From positions 537,001 through 601,000 of the forward strand of contig JAYKKI010000075.1 in assembly GCA_039881145.1 (NCBI GenBank): a stretch of 64,000 bases of DNA, in the 5' to 3' direction. Below, piece after piece: positions 36,393-48,196 of the stretch; position 1 is the first letter of the stretch, and every line of letters begins with the position of its first letter. This stretch comes from Druceiella hillmani (taxonomy: Eukaryota > Arthropoda > Insecta > Lepidoptera > Hepialidae). The translations under genes were made by a program, and so were the position numbers. The notes below the pieces were generated by a model, which did not search any database, was not told where the DNA came from, and saw only the letters and a program-made list of their open reading frames with translations.

Positions 36393-36577
36393 CTTGAATG
36401 AAACTGCATGATGTAGTATTATTTCTACTTTCGTTGGTTACGTTGTATTACATTTATTAGGTTTCTTTGTATTACAACATCTTCAGGTGAGATATTAGCA
36501 AAGAAACTTAGGTCGTGGTAAAGAACTTAAACAAAGTTGAAATATTACACCACGTAGTTTCATTTAATTGCTGGAAA
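36393..36577. mobile_element. Foldback/MITE-like element, copy 1
   Basis: The left end GAATGAAACTGCATGATGTA matches the inverted right end (complement of TACACCACGTAGTTTCATTT) over about 35 bp. The centre is also palindromic, with GTTTCTTTG and CAAAGAAAC flanking the motif ACAACATCTTCAGGT. A second, partly rearranged copy lies at 37836-37945. A (TA)n tract begins about 10 bp beyond the right end. Confidence 0.65.
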
Positions 36578-36584
36578 CACACGC

Positions 36585-36587
<3 letters not shown>

Positions 36588-36647
<60 letters not shown>

Positions 36648-36657
36648 CATATATACA
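36588..36657. repeat. (TA)n microsatellite abutting the foldback element
   Basis: TA tract with TTA and ACA interruptions near its end. Confidence 0.95.
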
Positions 36658-37371
36658 ATAGAAAAGTCATTAATTATCCAAACGTAATATTCAAATATGT
36701 ACTTCTAAATTAGAGTTTGGGAAAACAGTTCTTTAAAATTATTTAGCTACTTAGGAGAAATAAATTTATCAACCGCTTTAAATGAAGACACTATTAACAC
36801 ATCTACTCATGTCTTGCCCAATCCCGATCATTCATTTCCAAGTACTTACATAGTTATTTACCGATAAATTACCACTTTTCACTTGAAGTTGATATTTTTT
36901 ATAATCGGAATCAGAAATAAGATCATTTACTTTACATAGAATTGGTCTTATATCGAAATACATTATTTATTATTATTGCTATAATTGTAAAACCATTTTA
37001 AAATGTTTATAATTTCAACGAACTTTTTTTGTGGTTACACAAACTTATTAACTTTCATAAAGAAAATTTTGACGTACACTTCTAACGTATATCACTTATA
37101 AATATTAAAAAGACTAATAAATTCGTAAGTATAATATTTAAAAAATTCGTTTATTTACTGTAATTGACTTGCGAATGGCATATTGTGTGGTAATAGTTAC
37201 TATAGCACAGTCTTAACAAAAATAAAATTTTTTAAAATTATGTGCGTTCAAAAGACAACGGAATTGTAATTTGTAATTTTTAATTTGAAACCATTCAACA
37301 CATTTTTGCATTAATTTGTTTCCATCCGGTAAAAATAAGACGTGTCAAATTTAAATGTTCAAATAACTTAC
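36658..37371. other. Non-coding, nothing recognised
   Basis: Would be intron if the exon at 37372-37413 is real. No other structure seen. Confidence 0.4.
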
Positions 37372-37413
37372 CTCCAGATATAAAGGTAATACCATTTTCA
37401 GGCATATATAGTC
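37372..37413 (-). CDS. Possible 42-nt internal micro-exon (exon 2 of the gene starting at 50283)
   Basis: On the minus strand an acceptor TTTATTCCAG ends at 37414 and a perfect donor GAG then GTAAGT follows 37372. Between them one frame is 2 nt, 13 codons (LYMPENGITFISG), 1 nt. This fits exactly the phase left by the putative first exon at 50283-50214 (which ends with a single G), giving ...IVL-G-LYMPENG... across the join. The pieces are 12.8 kb apart, so the link is inference. No protein family is recognised. In AT-rich DNA a chance acceptor/donor pair this close cannot be excluded. Confidence 0.3.
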
Positions 37414-37835
37414 CTGGAATAAATTTAAACTAAATAATTTTCATAAATCTTATCTAATGACAATCAAATCACATATTCAAATAATAAAGCATTTATTTTA
37501 CTTTTCAACACAAAATCGGGTTCACAAATCAACATTTTATTTATGCTCATTGGTTAATATCGAAATTTTCTTAAACTAATTTAAAAATACAATGTTTCTT
37601 CGATGATTAAAAAGAAAAACGAAAGAGTAAAATGGACGAAAATTGGAAGACTTACTGATATTATTTCTAAAAAATATTTGACGTTACTGATTTTCGACTT
37701 AGTTTTAATCTAAAAGTTATAATTATATATCTAAAATGTAATTCAAAATTAGTAAAAGCGAAACTAATGCATATGTTTATATCGCGACGCCTCTAAATAC
37801 TTCCCTTTTTCCTGCAAATTTAATTTTTTTGAACA

Positions 37836-37945
37836 CAATTAAATTACAATTAAACGAAACTACGTCATGTAGTATTATTATTCTTAAAGTTTTTACCACG
37901 ACCTACGTTTCTTTGTATTACAACATCTTCAGGTTTACCTTCATA
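37836..37945. mobile_element. Foldback/MITE-like element, copy 2 (rearranged)
   Basis: Carries AAACGAAACTACGTCATGTA, TTACCACGACCTA and TTTCTTTGTATTACAACATC then TTCAGGT. The same blocks occur in 36393-36577, but the first two are in the opposite orientation relative to the third. This is consistent with an inversion inside a palindromic element. Confidence 0.6.
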
Positions 37946-38714
37946 CTGTCAATGTCCAAGTATATTAATATAACATATTGAAATCACTTAGTTAAACACT
38001 TAGAAATAATGGTTATACTTTCCTTAATACTAAATTTCAATTTTTACTTAAATTATTAATATTTAACACGTTAATATTAGAGTTTAAAGTAGCTCGTGAA
38101 TTAATTGTTAAATAGTTTGACCGTAAAACTATTAAAAATAATGGTCGTAGTCTAATTTCAACACTACTATAGTTCTTAGATATCCTAAACAAATGTTCAA
38201 AGTATTTAAATAATAACTGAATTCCAGTTCAAATTAAATTTATCTAACTGCCCACAAAACGTGTTAAAAGGTTTCGTTTGAAACGAAAGTATAAAAATAT
38301 TTTGTTACACAAAGTTGTAGAGATTCAACTCAGAATTATTTTAGACTACGTGAGTGAATATGTGAATGAACTCTTAACGCTGATGTACGATTTATATTCT
38401 AGTCAATATTTCCTATTCACTAAGGCGCCGCGCCGCTAAGTTTAATTCCTTTGAAGTCATAAAATTTTACGACGTACCTTGAATTTTGAAAACGTCGCTT
38501 TCGAGGCTTATTGGAGGAAGAAAATTAATATTAACTTCATGCCTTTATAGATAACAAATTTCCGACTAAAATATTTCTCTATATTAATAACGCGTGTGAC
38601 AAATTTTAAGTCGTGTTGTAAATACAAAAAATTTAATTTTATAATTCGGGGTACAGAATGCATAAAGCCTAAAATATAACGATCATATTGCGTCGATAAC
38701 AAGACTTATGTTTT
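37946..38714. other. Non-coding, nothing recognised
   Basis: A small GC-rich patch GGCGCCGCGCCGC at about 38424. No supported gene. Confidence 0.4.
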
Positions 38715-38885
38715 TTCATGGCACAGTGCACCGCCTAAACCCGATTCGATTGCTGGCCTGGAAGTTGAAGAAGTGTTTATAACCGCATAGTTTAAATGCT
38801 ACAGACCAGTAACGCACAGCAGCTCTACTGGTGTGGGTAGTTGCCCACTGCAATCGCCAATCCACTAACACACCATGGCGACTGT
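38715..38885. other. GC-richer block of unknown origin
   Basis: About 170 bp much richer in G+C than its flanks, containing ACTGGTGTGGGTAGTTGCCC and, on the minus strand, AATCGAATCGGG, which resembles a pol III B box. No matching A box at a tRNA-like distance was found. It is likely a fragment of a dispersed repeat. Confidence 0.4.
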
Positions 38886-39020
38886 GGTTATTACATACAA
38901 CGATACGGTCATTGAATTAAGATAAACTTATAGAAGCTTATTGACGATTTTACAAACACTGAATAATGTGCAGGTACACAAATTCTAAAGAGGGCCAAAA
39001 ATGTAATACAAAGCATGCGC

Positions 39021-39137
<117 letters not shown>

Positions 39138-39734
39138 CCCTTCATCATTCATTCCCCTATACTAAATATTTTAATAAAATAGGTCTTCAAAATAAACCGC
39201 TTTTTGTAGGGAGTAATATACCACGTATTTTATACATTTTTGTTGATTGATGATTTTGATTACTGCTACTTGATAACTAGAATTTATTTTTATTAAATTA
39301 AAAAAAACAAGTTTCAAGTGTTTTCTTTTTCACAACGAATAGGAAAATTTAATAAAATAAGAGAAAAAAACGGAAAATTATATAAATTTGGCAATTTTAA
39401 CTGATATTTAAAGTGAATTGATTTTTCTTCATAGATAGTCATTGTAATTTCATCATCTCAATAATTGTTCAATGTTCTTTTCCTGTATAACATTTCTATA
39501 AACTTATCTGACCTATAAAGTTTTGGTTCACAAATGTAGCTATATTTAAGTAAAATTAAGATAAAATAAGATTTTAGTAAAATTAAAACATGCAAATTGA
39601 ATGGACATTCTAAATTTTTGTAAATAACGGTTACCAGTTTGGTTTAAGTTATTTTTTGTTTTACTCGGGAGCAAATATATTTTCATTGTTCTAACATATT
39701 AATTCATAGTTAGTGGCCCATTGGTTGAAATTCG
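39138..39734. other. Non-coding, nothing recognised
   Basis: No coding-like frame or structure. Confidence 0.4.
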
Positions 39735-40185
39735 ATCATAATTCAATAAATTACAACCATCGAATAATCGAACTCTACTTGCTGCGACGTATAATTGATC
39801 ATGTATTAAAAGTGACTGCCTCAATAAAATCTTTAAATGTTTTTGTTGTTGTTGTATAAACTGAAAATTGAGTTGTTTTGAAGTTAAATGGTAAAATAGT
39901 ACCGAAATAAATTAAATTTTTATACTGAATCAAAATTCTCTTATTACACGCGGTTCCAGCTAAAACTTTGCGATCAACAGCATAACGATGCATACACTCA
40001 ATGGGTACTCTTTTCTAATGATTCTTTCGTATTTGACTTTCTGATTAGTAATACGATGCATGGTATAAAACTACTAATAGTCAAGGAATTCAAAAACTCC
40101 GTTGGGTAGTTATTGATTCCATGGTCAGCGTAACAAATTATTTTATCCTGAGTATGTTCTCTGTTCACCTGGTATTCAATTCAAT
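39735..40185 (-). pseudogene. Helitron helicase (PIF1-like) C-terminal remnant
   Basis: Read from 40185 down on the minus strand, several frames together give PGEQRTYSG, then YADHGINNYPTEFLNSL, then LPFNFKTTQFSV, then HDQLYVAASRV. These match, in order, the late segments of Helitron helicases: the PGE..TY.S.D region, YP.EFLNSL, the LPF.FKR.QFP stretch and motif VI QLYVALSRV. The GLCNGTRL and KSQGQT boxes expected between them are degraded. Frameshifts and at least three stops make it dead. Neither Rep domain nor element ends were found nearby. A related PIF1 gene is less likely, given the EFLNSL motif. Confidence 0.8.
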
Positions 40186-40192
40186 ATAATAG

Positions 40193-40236
40193 TTCCATCC
40201 TGTTGTTAATTCGATTAATATAACAACAGGATGGAA
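40193..40236. repeat. Perfect 16-bp hairpin
   Basis: TTCCATCCTGTTGTTA (40193-40208) is exactly complementary to 40221-40236 around a 12-nt loop. It lies immediately outside the recognisable Helitron remnant. Helitron 3' ends carry a short hairpin, but this one is on the N-terminal side and is longer than usual. Confidence 0.75.
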
Positions 40237-41169
40237 TTTATTTATTCTTTTCCACAAATCTGTTTTGGGTGCACTGAGCTAACCGTCCGAGATCCTAATT
40301 GATATTAAGAAAGTCAATTTAAATACTAACGAAGTCTGAGTGAATATGATATGATATATTTGATAATGATATATTTGTAAATAACTTATGTGCAAATGGC
40401 ATACAAACTATAAATATAAAAATTTAAAAGCATAGTTTTTGAAAATACTGTTAACATTGTTTATTTACCGAATAAATATTAAACATTTTGACAAATTTTT
40501 ACAACAATGAAGGTAAAATTTAAACCAATCTAAAAATGATTTAAAAATAGTATCTTCAGTGAAGTTAAAAATCTGCGACATTAAATACATCTCGGGAATC
40601 GAGGAATATATTACATAATATGGGTATATTTATCGATTCATATCATATATGTTATGTATTTTTTATATCTCAGCGTGTGTTATTGGGACACTTGATTAGA
40701 GAAACTAAAGTACTAGATACAAACGAATGCAAAACTGTTGGCTGTAAAGTAGTGGAAAATGTATAATATGCTTGAAGACTTTTGATGAGAGTGATACTGA
40801 ATTCGGCTCGGAAAATTTTCCTTTCATTTTAGAAAATAAATTGAGCAAAAAAATGAACACCATTAGCCAGTGGTGTCTCTTTTTCTGCCTAGATGCCAAT
40901 TTTTAGCAGCAACCAAGAAAATGTAAAGATATTAGAAATTATATTTGAAATAATGTTTAGCTTTAAAAGTATTCATACTCGTACCGTCGCTATTTGAGAA
41001 TGTAGATTAGATTGCAATAAGGTTTTCCTTAACTACAAACATCGGTAGTTTTGGTAAATTAATATTTCTTGTTACACATTGATAATTAATACTTCCAATA
41101 ATATTTATCTTAATGTTATGGTAAATTTAAAACAGAAATTTGAAAAAAAATATTCAACATATTTATCGC
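40237..41169. other. Non-coding, nothing recognised
   Basis: No coding-like frame or structure. Confidence 0.4.
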
Positions 41170-41290
41170 TTGACTAGAAATTTTACATGCTGCTCAGGTA
41201 GGATATTGTGCTAAATTATATAGCTCCAATTCTTTATGATGTCCCAGAAAAACACTTTAGATTTTAATAAATAACGTGGCCACCCTATTT
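41170..41290 (+). pseudogene. Possible second LINE C-terminal fossil
   Basis: Frames read EILHAAQVGYCAKLY then, after a shift, YDVPEKHF. This parallels EIFHARN..., FYVPEKDF at 17.0 kb, and the DNA string ATGTCCCAGAAAAA is identical in both. Probably a decayed copy of the same LINE family's 3' end. Confidence 0.3.
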
Positions 41291-41375
41291 GCTAATATGT
41301 TAATATAAATGTGTTATTAAATTTAAACAGTCTTATTACAAAAAAAAGGGTGCATGTACTTATGTACGCGCGTGA

Positions 41376-41763
41376 GAAGTTATACTTCTTTGGCATCATT
41401 AAATAATACATACGGATAGATAAGCTCAATTATATTGGAGCACTTGAAAAAGTCTATAAACACAATTTTTTCACTAATATTTACGAATAGTAAATATATT
41501 AATCAAAATATTGAATTTAAATCACTACTGAATATAATTTATCCGCACATACATAAATCGCACTTACATGAAACTAAAACACACTAGAAACATGTGGATA
41601 AATACTATGAATATGAAAATAGTGAACAGAGGCGACGATGGTGCCAATAGCTTTTGTTTCGAGACTGCAACCGCTGCAACTTCATACTGTAACTTTTGTG
41701 TAACGAATCTTAAAATTTCACTCTCATCATTTTGTCATAACGCGCCTAAAGAAGTATAACTTC
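41376..41763. mobile_element. Inverted-repeat element, about 390 bp
   Basis: GAAGTTATACTTCTTTGGC at 41376-41394 is inverted at 41744-41763 (complement GAAGTTATACTTCTTTAGGC), differing by one inserted base. ACGCGCG lies just outside the left arm and ACGCGCC overlaps the right arm. The 63-codon frame inside (41568-41759) ends in the right arm and is probably not a gene. Confidence 0.5.
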
Positions 41764-43500
41764 AAAAATAGAAATACTATTATCTAGAGGAGAATTATGG
41801 AACTGAATATTTATGATGGAAATTTATAAAACAAATAGACGTCACTATCTTATTGATAATAACATCACTTCTTTTAAGATTGAATAATAATCCATTTAAT
41901 TATTAAATAGTTATAGAATTAAGTATCAATTTAATTTAACAAATAGCGTGCCTCATAGTGACGGGAAGATGGACCAACTTTAGTTTTGACGTAGTATTTC
42001 ACACCATCACTTCAGACAAAATGTCGATCGACATTCACGTCCATCAGCCTCTCTGATGCCGAGTTTACAATGTAATGACAGAGTTCACTTTCCACAAAAC
42101 ATAGCGAAGCAACTGCGATGCAATTTTGTCACAGTAACGCATGGTGGTAGTGTAATAAACGCTTTATACACTGTATTGAGAAGCCATGTTTTGAAATTGT
42201 TTATATCGAATAAGCCTAGTGTCCTCATTTCAGAACGTCATTTCTTTCTTATGTAATAAAAAAAAAATTATTTTTAATTTTTTATTTAAACTCCTTACTT
42301 CCAACCTAATAATTCTATTATTACAAGGCGAATTTATCGGAGGGTGTAAATGGGTTAAACGTGATAGTGTGACGAGTTCTAGTTTAATAAAAAAGAACAA
42401 AATATTTCTATTATTCTTTTTCCTAATATACATATCACCAGGTATATCATGGTTTGCATAAAAGAAGTGTATAAATATTTTTTTGACTAATTTATTTATC
42501 TCAATACATTTTTAAATACTAAATGGAATTTATTATGTTTTAGTGAGGCAATTTTCAACTTTCTTTGTATTTTAAAATGGCTAAAATGGCGATGCTTGAA
42601 TATTTCATCAAATTTCATATATTAGCTCATCGATAACAAATTTTACACGACGTGAGCATTTTTAAAATGTTTACGTTTAGCTTTTTTTTAATAATAAATA
42701 TATCATTAGATTTAACGAGTAAAATAATGCTAAATTTAAAAATAATTTAGAATCAAAATTTTGCCGAATGCTCAAATCTTCGTGAAATATATGACATATT
42801 AGGATTATGTTTTGTTTTACAACACTGACAGAAATATAAACCAAAATAACAGAATTTGATTATATATAGAGTTTATTTTCTAATGTCATTTCATAACATA
42901 TTCGATATATTTTAGTAAATTTCCTTATCATAGTGCTATTGAGATGTAATACTATTGAGACCCCTTGGATATAACAAATTTCGATCGTTGCAGTCGGTTA
43001 TATAAATATTAAAATATATTTTTAAATGAAAAACTGTTATTTAATTGAAACCATGTTATTATTCCCTGAATATTATTTAAACTTTAATTTTAAATGTATT
43101 TTCTTATTAATTACAATCAATATTCAATCAAAATTGGTCGAGGAGTGTGAGCAACAAAGTTATTTACAATTTTTTTGTGTTTCTTATCAATTTGTATAAA
43201 ATTAAAAATATGGATTGTTATTTAATTATAATTTAATTATTTCAAATTCCTAATGTGTAATATAAAAAACCATAAAGGATTTATTACAGTTTAGCGATTA
43301 TCAATTCTTGGGGAGAAAAATATAAATAATTATTTTATAAATAAAAAATTAAAAATCAACTGATACTTTGAGCTGCAGCAAAATAAAACAAATTAAAATA
43401 TAAAATTATCCTATTGACTTTTGCCGTTTAATGTTTTAATCTATTATAGTGCAACATTTTACTTAACCATATATTTTTTAATTATTTCCACATGTGTAGA

Positions 43501-43504
<4 letters not shown>
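41764..43504. other. Non-coding; GC-richer patch at 42000-42250
   Basis: The patch holds a 66-codon plus-strand frame (42056-42256) and CGATCGACATTCACG, without a recognisable protein. It may be part of the adjacent mobile element. The remainder is featureless. Confidence 0.35.

Positions 43505-43554
<50 letters not shown>
43505..43554. repeat. (TA)n microsatellite
   Basis: Uninterrupted TA tract. Confidence 0.95.
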
Positions 43555-43555
<1 letters not shown>

Positions 43556-43800
43556 CTATGTGTCTATATGCATTTACTGCATACGTACATAGTTACTATT
43601 TTTTAACTTAGTTTTTGGATAATAATATATAACTGCATAAAATGGTGTAAGGAAAGTATCTAATTTGGTATTGCAAATGTATAAAAAATTCAAAAATTTT
43701 GCTATATTTTTTAATGTTTATAAAATAATAATATATCTCCAAATAATATATCATACACTGTTTTAAATACACGAAAAAATTGGCCTCTGGTTGTAAACAG

Positions 43801-43846
43801 TTTCGAGAAGAAAAACGAGTACGCGATGTCGAAACGATACGTGATC
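43801..43846 (+). other. Possible 46-nt micro-exon
   Basis: TTGTAAACAG precedes and GTAACA follows a short stretch whose codons (TTC GAG AAG AAA AAC GAG TAC GCG ATG...) are far richer in third-position G/C than the surroundings, encoding FEKKNEYAMSKRYVI. The splice sites are only moderate and no partner exon was found. It could equally be part of a repeat. Confidence 0.2.
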
Positions 43847-45301
43847 GTAACAGTATTTTTCTGCATTTTCAAAAATATCTACATGAATATTTCTGATTGT
43901 TAATTATTATAATATATGCAGATTAATATGTTCTATCATTTTGTCAACAATCTTGTTTGTTAATTTTCTATGTCAAAAGCATTCTCGAAGTTTTACCTAG
44001 AAATTTGAAATCGTATTAGACTTCCGTCTTTTTTTCTTTTGACATATGGAATTTAGAGAAATTAGAATATATTCACCAGACAAACGAATTATTAAAGATA
44101 TATGATTCGTTATGTTTTACAATTACTGTTGGTGTAAGTTACCACAAAAATAGTTGTATGAAAAAAATAACTGTGCTCTGTCCAATGCTCTTGCCTAAAT
44201 GTTTGTCACTTCGGTTCATAATGTCTGATATGCGAGATATTTGTAAATGCGTTTTTTTCTCAATATTAGATTTTATATTTCTTATCTCGTATCGATATTA
44301 TTTTTTTTGTGATTTGCCCTTTTTTATATAAAATAGCTTAGAGTATATAGAAGTGCAGTGTAGACATTTGGTGAAGGTGAATATAAACGAATAACATGTA
44401 ATATTGGAATTGTTTGTACTATGTGGCCAATTTTGGTAATATTGATAGAGAAAGTGATCTACAGTGAATCATCTGTAATCTATCTTTATAACGTAACATT
44501 GATACGAAATATTAGAGCATTCTAAGCTTTCTTCAACAAAACATTTATGATATGATCGGGTATTACGGCTCGTCCAAACATTATATATTTTATATGCGAC
44601 CGTAGTTTAAATGAAGGTGTTTTAGAGATGGTGAAAGAAAGAGGTTAAAAAAATATTAAGGGATTAATAGTCATGAATTGGAATGTAACAGTAAGCAATT
44701 TTTAACAAGTTTATTATCTATTGTCGGACTTAATTGTTATTGAAACAGGCACACTAATGAAAAATTTCTAACTGCTGCAACTCGCTCAGAACACAATGTT
44801 CCTTCATCACATATTCCTTCTTTTCATTTTAAAAGAAATTGTTTCTTGCATAATAAATTAATTGGCGATTGATTTCTACAGAAGCAAAAGAAAATTTGGT
44901 TTTGCGATTGTGGAATAGTTATAATTATAGTGAATAAGTTTAATATTTAATGTTACGAAACTCTCAACAAAAAATAATATTTTGACGGTAGCAAAAAATC
45001 GAAATGACGAGTGCGGTTAATCCATGATTGATCGTATCCGGCATGTTTTATATTTGTTATAACAGAAGATAAATGAAACAAATCTCTAATAAAAAAGTTT
45101 AAAACTCCAATATGTAAACAAAAGATTTTTTATGAACAATGAAGTAGATGGTGCTATGGAATCAATTTGTTCATATTTTGAAAAAAGTACTGAAGGATGT
45201 AAATAATCTAAATACGGGTTAATGAATTAAATCGAAAGGATATCGTCCAGATATTCGTGCCATGAAATATGAATATATTAACATTTCTGCATAAAAACTT
45301 T
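43847..45301. other. Non-coding, nothing recognised
   Basis: No coding-like frame or structure. Confidence 0.4.
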
Positions 45302-45302
45302 C

Positions 45303-45367
<65 letters not shown>

Positions 45368-45370
45368 TAT
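45302..45370. repeat. (TA)n microsatellite
   Basis: TA tract with GTA/ACA interruptions at both ends. Confidence 0.95.
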
Positions 45371-46170
45371 CGTGTATATTATAAACAGAAATGAGTAAAA
45401 CTTCGAAAAAACATTGCGATTAAATCTTTTATATCTCAGAAATAATCATCAAAAAGAAAAATCATACAGAACAGAAATAATCTCGTAAAAGCCAACTTTG
45501 CGCCATTTTTCCAACGAGCCGTCATGAAGCGTAGCATCAGCGTAGCCACGCTTCAATTTCGAAAAATTGTCAAATTCTTTAAAATGCCTCTTTTAAGTAC
45601 CACTAATATAAACTTTCCGTGACATCAAGGTATAGCCTATTATTGGAATTAGTGTATTATGTATAACTACCTTAGAAACACCGGTAGTAAATAATTTGTT
45701 AAAACATCGGTAGTAACCTAACCTGTCTATTATCTAACCTGTGTATTAATAATTTATGTACACTAAATCAATAAAAGAAAATTAAAAACAAAACGTGTTC
45801 CCTAATTCTGCTTAAAAGAGAAAAACACACAGTTTCGTTATGTTTCGAATGTCAAGTTAATAGACTTATTTTACCATAACAATGTATACATTTACGAAAC
45901 TATCGCGCGATCTATCATTTTTGGTAATTTAACAGAAAAACTTTTATACCAGATATAAATAGAGTGGAATATAATCATTTACAGCCTGTCACTGTTCACC
46001 ATCACATATAGGATGCCAAGAAAAGACAATGTACATAACAGCTATTAGCGACATGTAGGATAGCGATCGTAGCGTATAATTTCTTGCGCTAATGGCACCG
46101 CTGGGCCATTTGTATATCACTGATGACCGATCGGTATTATTTTTGCTAAGCGATTACAAACATTACTCGA
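45371..46170. other. Non-coding; short local duplications
   Basis: AACACCGGTAGTAA/AACATCGGTAGTAA and CTAACCTGT repeats at 45675-45745. GC-richer DNA from about 45970 leads into the tRNA-like segment. Confidence 0.5.
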
Positions 46171-46255
46171 GCCCCACTGGACGAGCGGTTAAAAATCCAA
46201 CCCGGTTCTTTGCACTGCGCCTCGCTGTCAATGGCGTGAGTGTTCGAATCTAATT
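46171..46255 (+). ncRNA. tRNA-like segment, probably a SINE head or tRNA pseudogene
   Basis: TGGACGAGCGGTT (46178-46190) fits a pol III A box of the Leu/Ser type (TGGCCGAGCGGTT) with one change, and GTTCGAATC (46242-46250) is a perfect B box. The 64-nt spacing is longer than in a normal tRNA. The T-stem does not pair well and no good acceptor stem is seen, so it is not a working tRNA gene. A tRNA-derived SINE promoter or a decayed tRNA is the best reading. No A-rich tail was found. Confidence 0.5.
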
Positions 46256-47511
46256 CTGTTTATTAACTTAGCGTTAGAAGTTTTATATTTATTACCATTC
46301 CCTATAAATTCAAATTTAAGACAATTGTGCCTGAATATCGGAATTTACTTTCACCAGCAATTCATGACATAAAACATTAATCGTAAAGATAGTTGTCCTT
46401 CACATAATTTAGTTAATGTAAAAATATTGATTGATAGAATTTAAACAAAGATAAATAAAAATTAAAATCACTATTACATACTTTTTGCAATATTAAGAGC
46501 CTCAATGCACAAGTAATAGCTATAAGGCTTTAAATATTTGAAACGATTCACTATGGGAAATAACAGAAACACCAGGTGTAGCTAACGTCAAAATATTGGC
46601 TCCTTGTCAGCGGATAAATTTTAAATTAACACCTGAAGGTATATGTACTAATTAATTTTGGTCCAAGTTCCGCACAACTCTCAAAAAAAAATTCATTTCG
46701 ATTTTCCCCACGTAACAATTGTACAATGTAATACGTAACGATGTCATATCATTTAAGAGAAACGTGTTCGGAAAAAACATTATCTGACCAAGGAGTTCAT
46801 ATTTACTCATTTCCGTTTATTGATGAGATTTTCTATCTGTGTATTCGTTGCACAAAAAATATTTTAACCGTTAAATTTAATGAAACATATTTTTTCTAAA
46901 ACATTAATTCTATTAGCAAGAAGCATGGCAACGTTAATTGAAAATTTAATCTATAGAATGGAAGAAAACTTTATTTAAAATAAAACAGATATGTTAAAAT
47001 ATAACTGCCAACATGGATACTCATTCCGGTGTATAATCTCTTACTGGTCTTAAACGAGCCTTAAATTATCTACGCGCTCTTTTAATATTTTTTAGTCGAC
47101 TTGATTTTACAGTATTACTGTCAGTTGATAAGAAATAAAATAATATAAATAAAAACTCGGTGTTTTTTTATTAGAACGTACGTTCGCACATGTACTCGTG
47201 TATTAAAACTAAAACACTGTTTGTAATTTGCCGGTGCTATACTCTGACTGAAAATGAGATAGTGCCATTGTTTTAATGGAAAATTTACGCAGATCAGGCC
47301 GCGGTCAAAAAACGAATAGTAAAATAATTTTAAAACACTTGCTTTAAACGTTAGAACTCAAGAATTTGGATCATATACTTCTTGACGTTTGAAAAACTGC
47401 CACAATCTATATCAACGACTATTTTCTATGAACAATTTTCGATGTGGTTTTAGGATTTGGGATGACTAGTCATGATAGTAGGAAGTATTTATATATATAA
47501 AAAAAAAGAAA

Positions 47512-47513
<2 letters not shown>
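46256..47513. other. Non-coding, nothing recognised
   Basis: No coding-like frame or structure. Confidence 0.4.

Positions 47514-47603
<90 letters not shown>
47514..47603. repeat. (TA)n microsatellite
   Basis: Nearly pure TA tract after an A-rich stretch. Confidence 0.95.
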
Positions 47604-47607
<4 letters not shown>

Positions 47608-47997
47608 ATCGCAACTAATTTCTGGTTTATATTTGTGTTATCGATTATATTATGGCCTCACACTTATAAAATAATAAAATTTTCAAGGTACATGAAATAT
47701 TCATTCAATATATTTCATTTTGAGTGCAGAAAAAAACGGTAACGCGTCTAATCTTCTTCCGAAAAAATACAGTACAATTTTTAACTAAATTGTAATGCAT
47801 AATTTTGACTAAAGTATTTAATGATCCATATTTTTCACAGCTATTATCTTACGAAAGCTGATAGACGTACATAATGGAATTGAAGGAATAATTGGAAAAA
47901 AAGACACTTAAAAACCAAACTTAATTATTATACGCTCACGGTCTAGATCTTTATGATTATATTATAATATTTTTGAAAGTTCGAAATAATTTATCAT

Positions 47998-48196
47998 AAG
48001 AAATAACTGACATTCTTGACATCAATAACGACGGGCTGTTTCCGTTATGTCGACAAAAAAGCATTTTATTTTTCATCAGAAAGCCTCGCTATGAAGAATT
48101 ACGATACTACCGACGTCTGATGAAATTAATTAAAAAGTTGGATGGCCTATGTAAAGTTCAGGGAAATTCATTTCGGTTTTATATCATTACTTGATC
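47998..48196 (+). other. Unrecognised coding-like stretch
   Basis: About 65 codons are open without an ATG start, including DILDINNDGLFPLC and RKPRYEELRYYRRLMKLIKK. TTTTTCATCAG just before the AAAGCC codons could be a splice acceptor. The composition is hydrophilic and basic, unlike the usual AT-driven frames here. It may be a transposon fossil or an exon; no family recognised. Confidence 0.25.

Noticed and set aside
38715..38885. tRNA gene or SINE on the minus strand from the AATCGAATC B-box-like motif
   Set aside because: No A box at a usable distance and no foldable tRNA; kept only as a GC-rich block.
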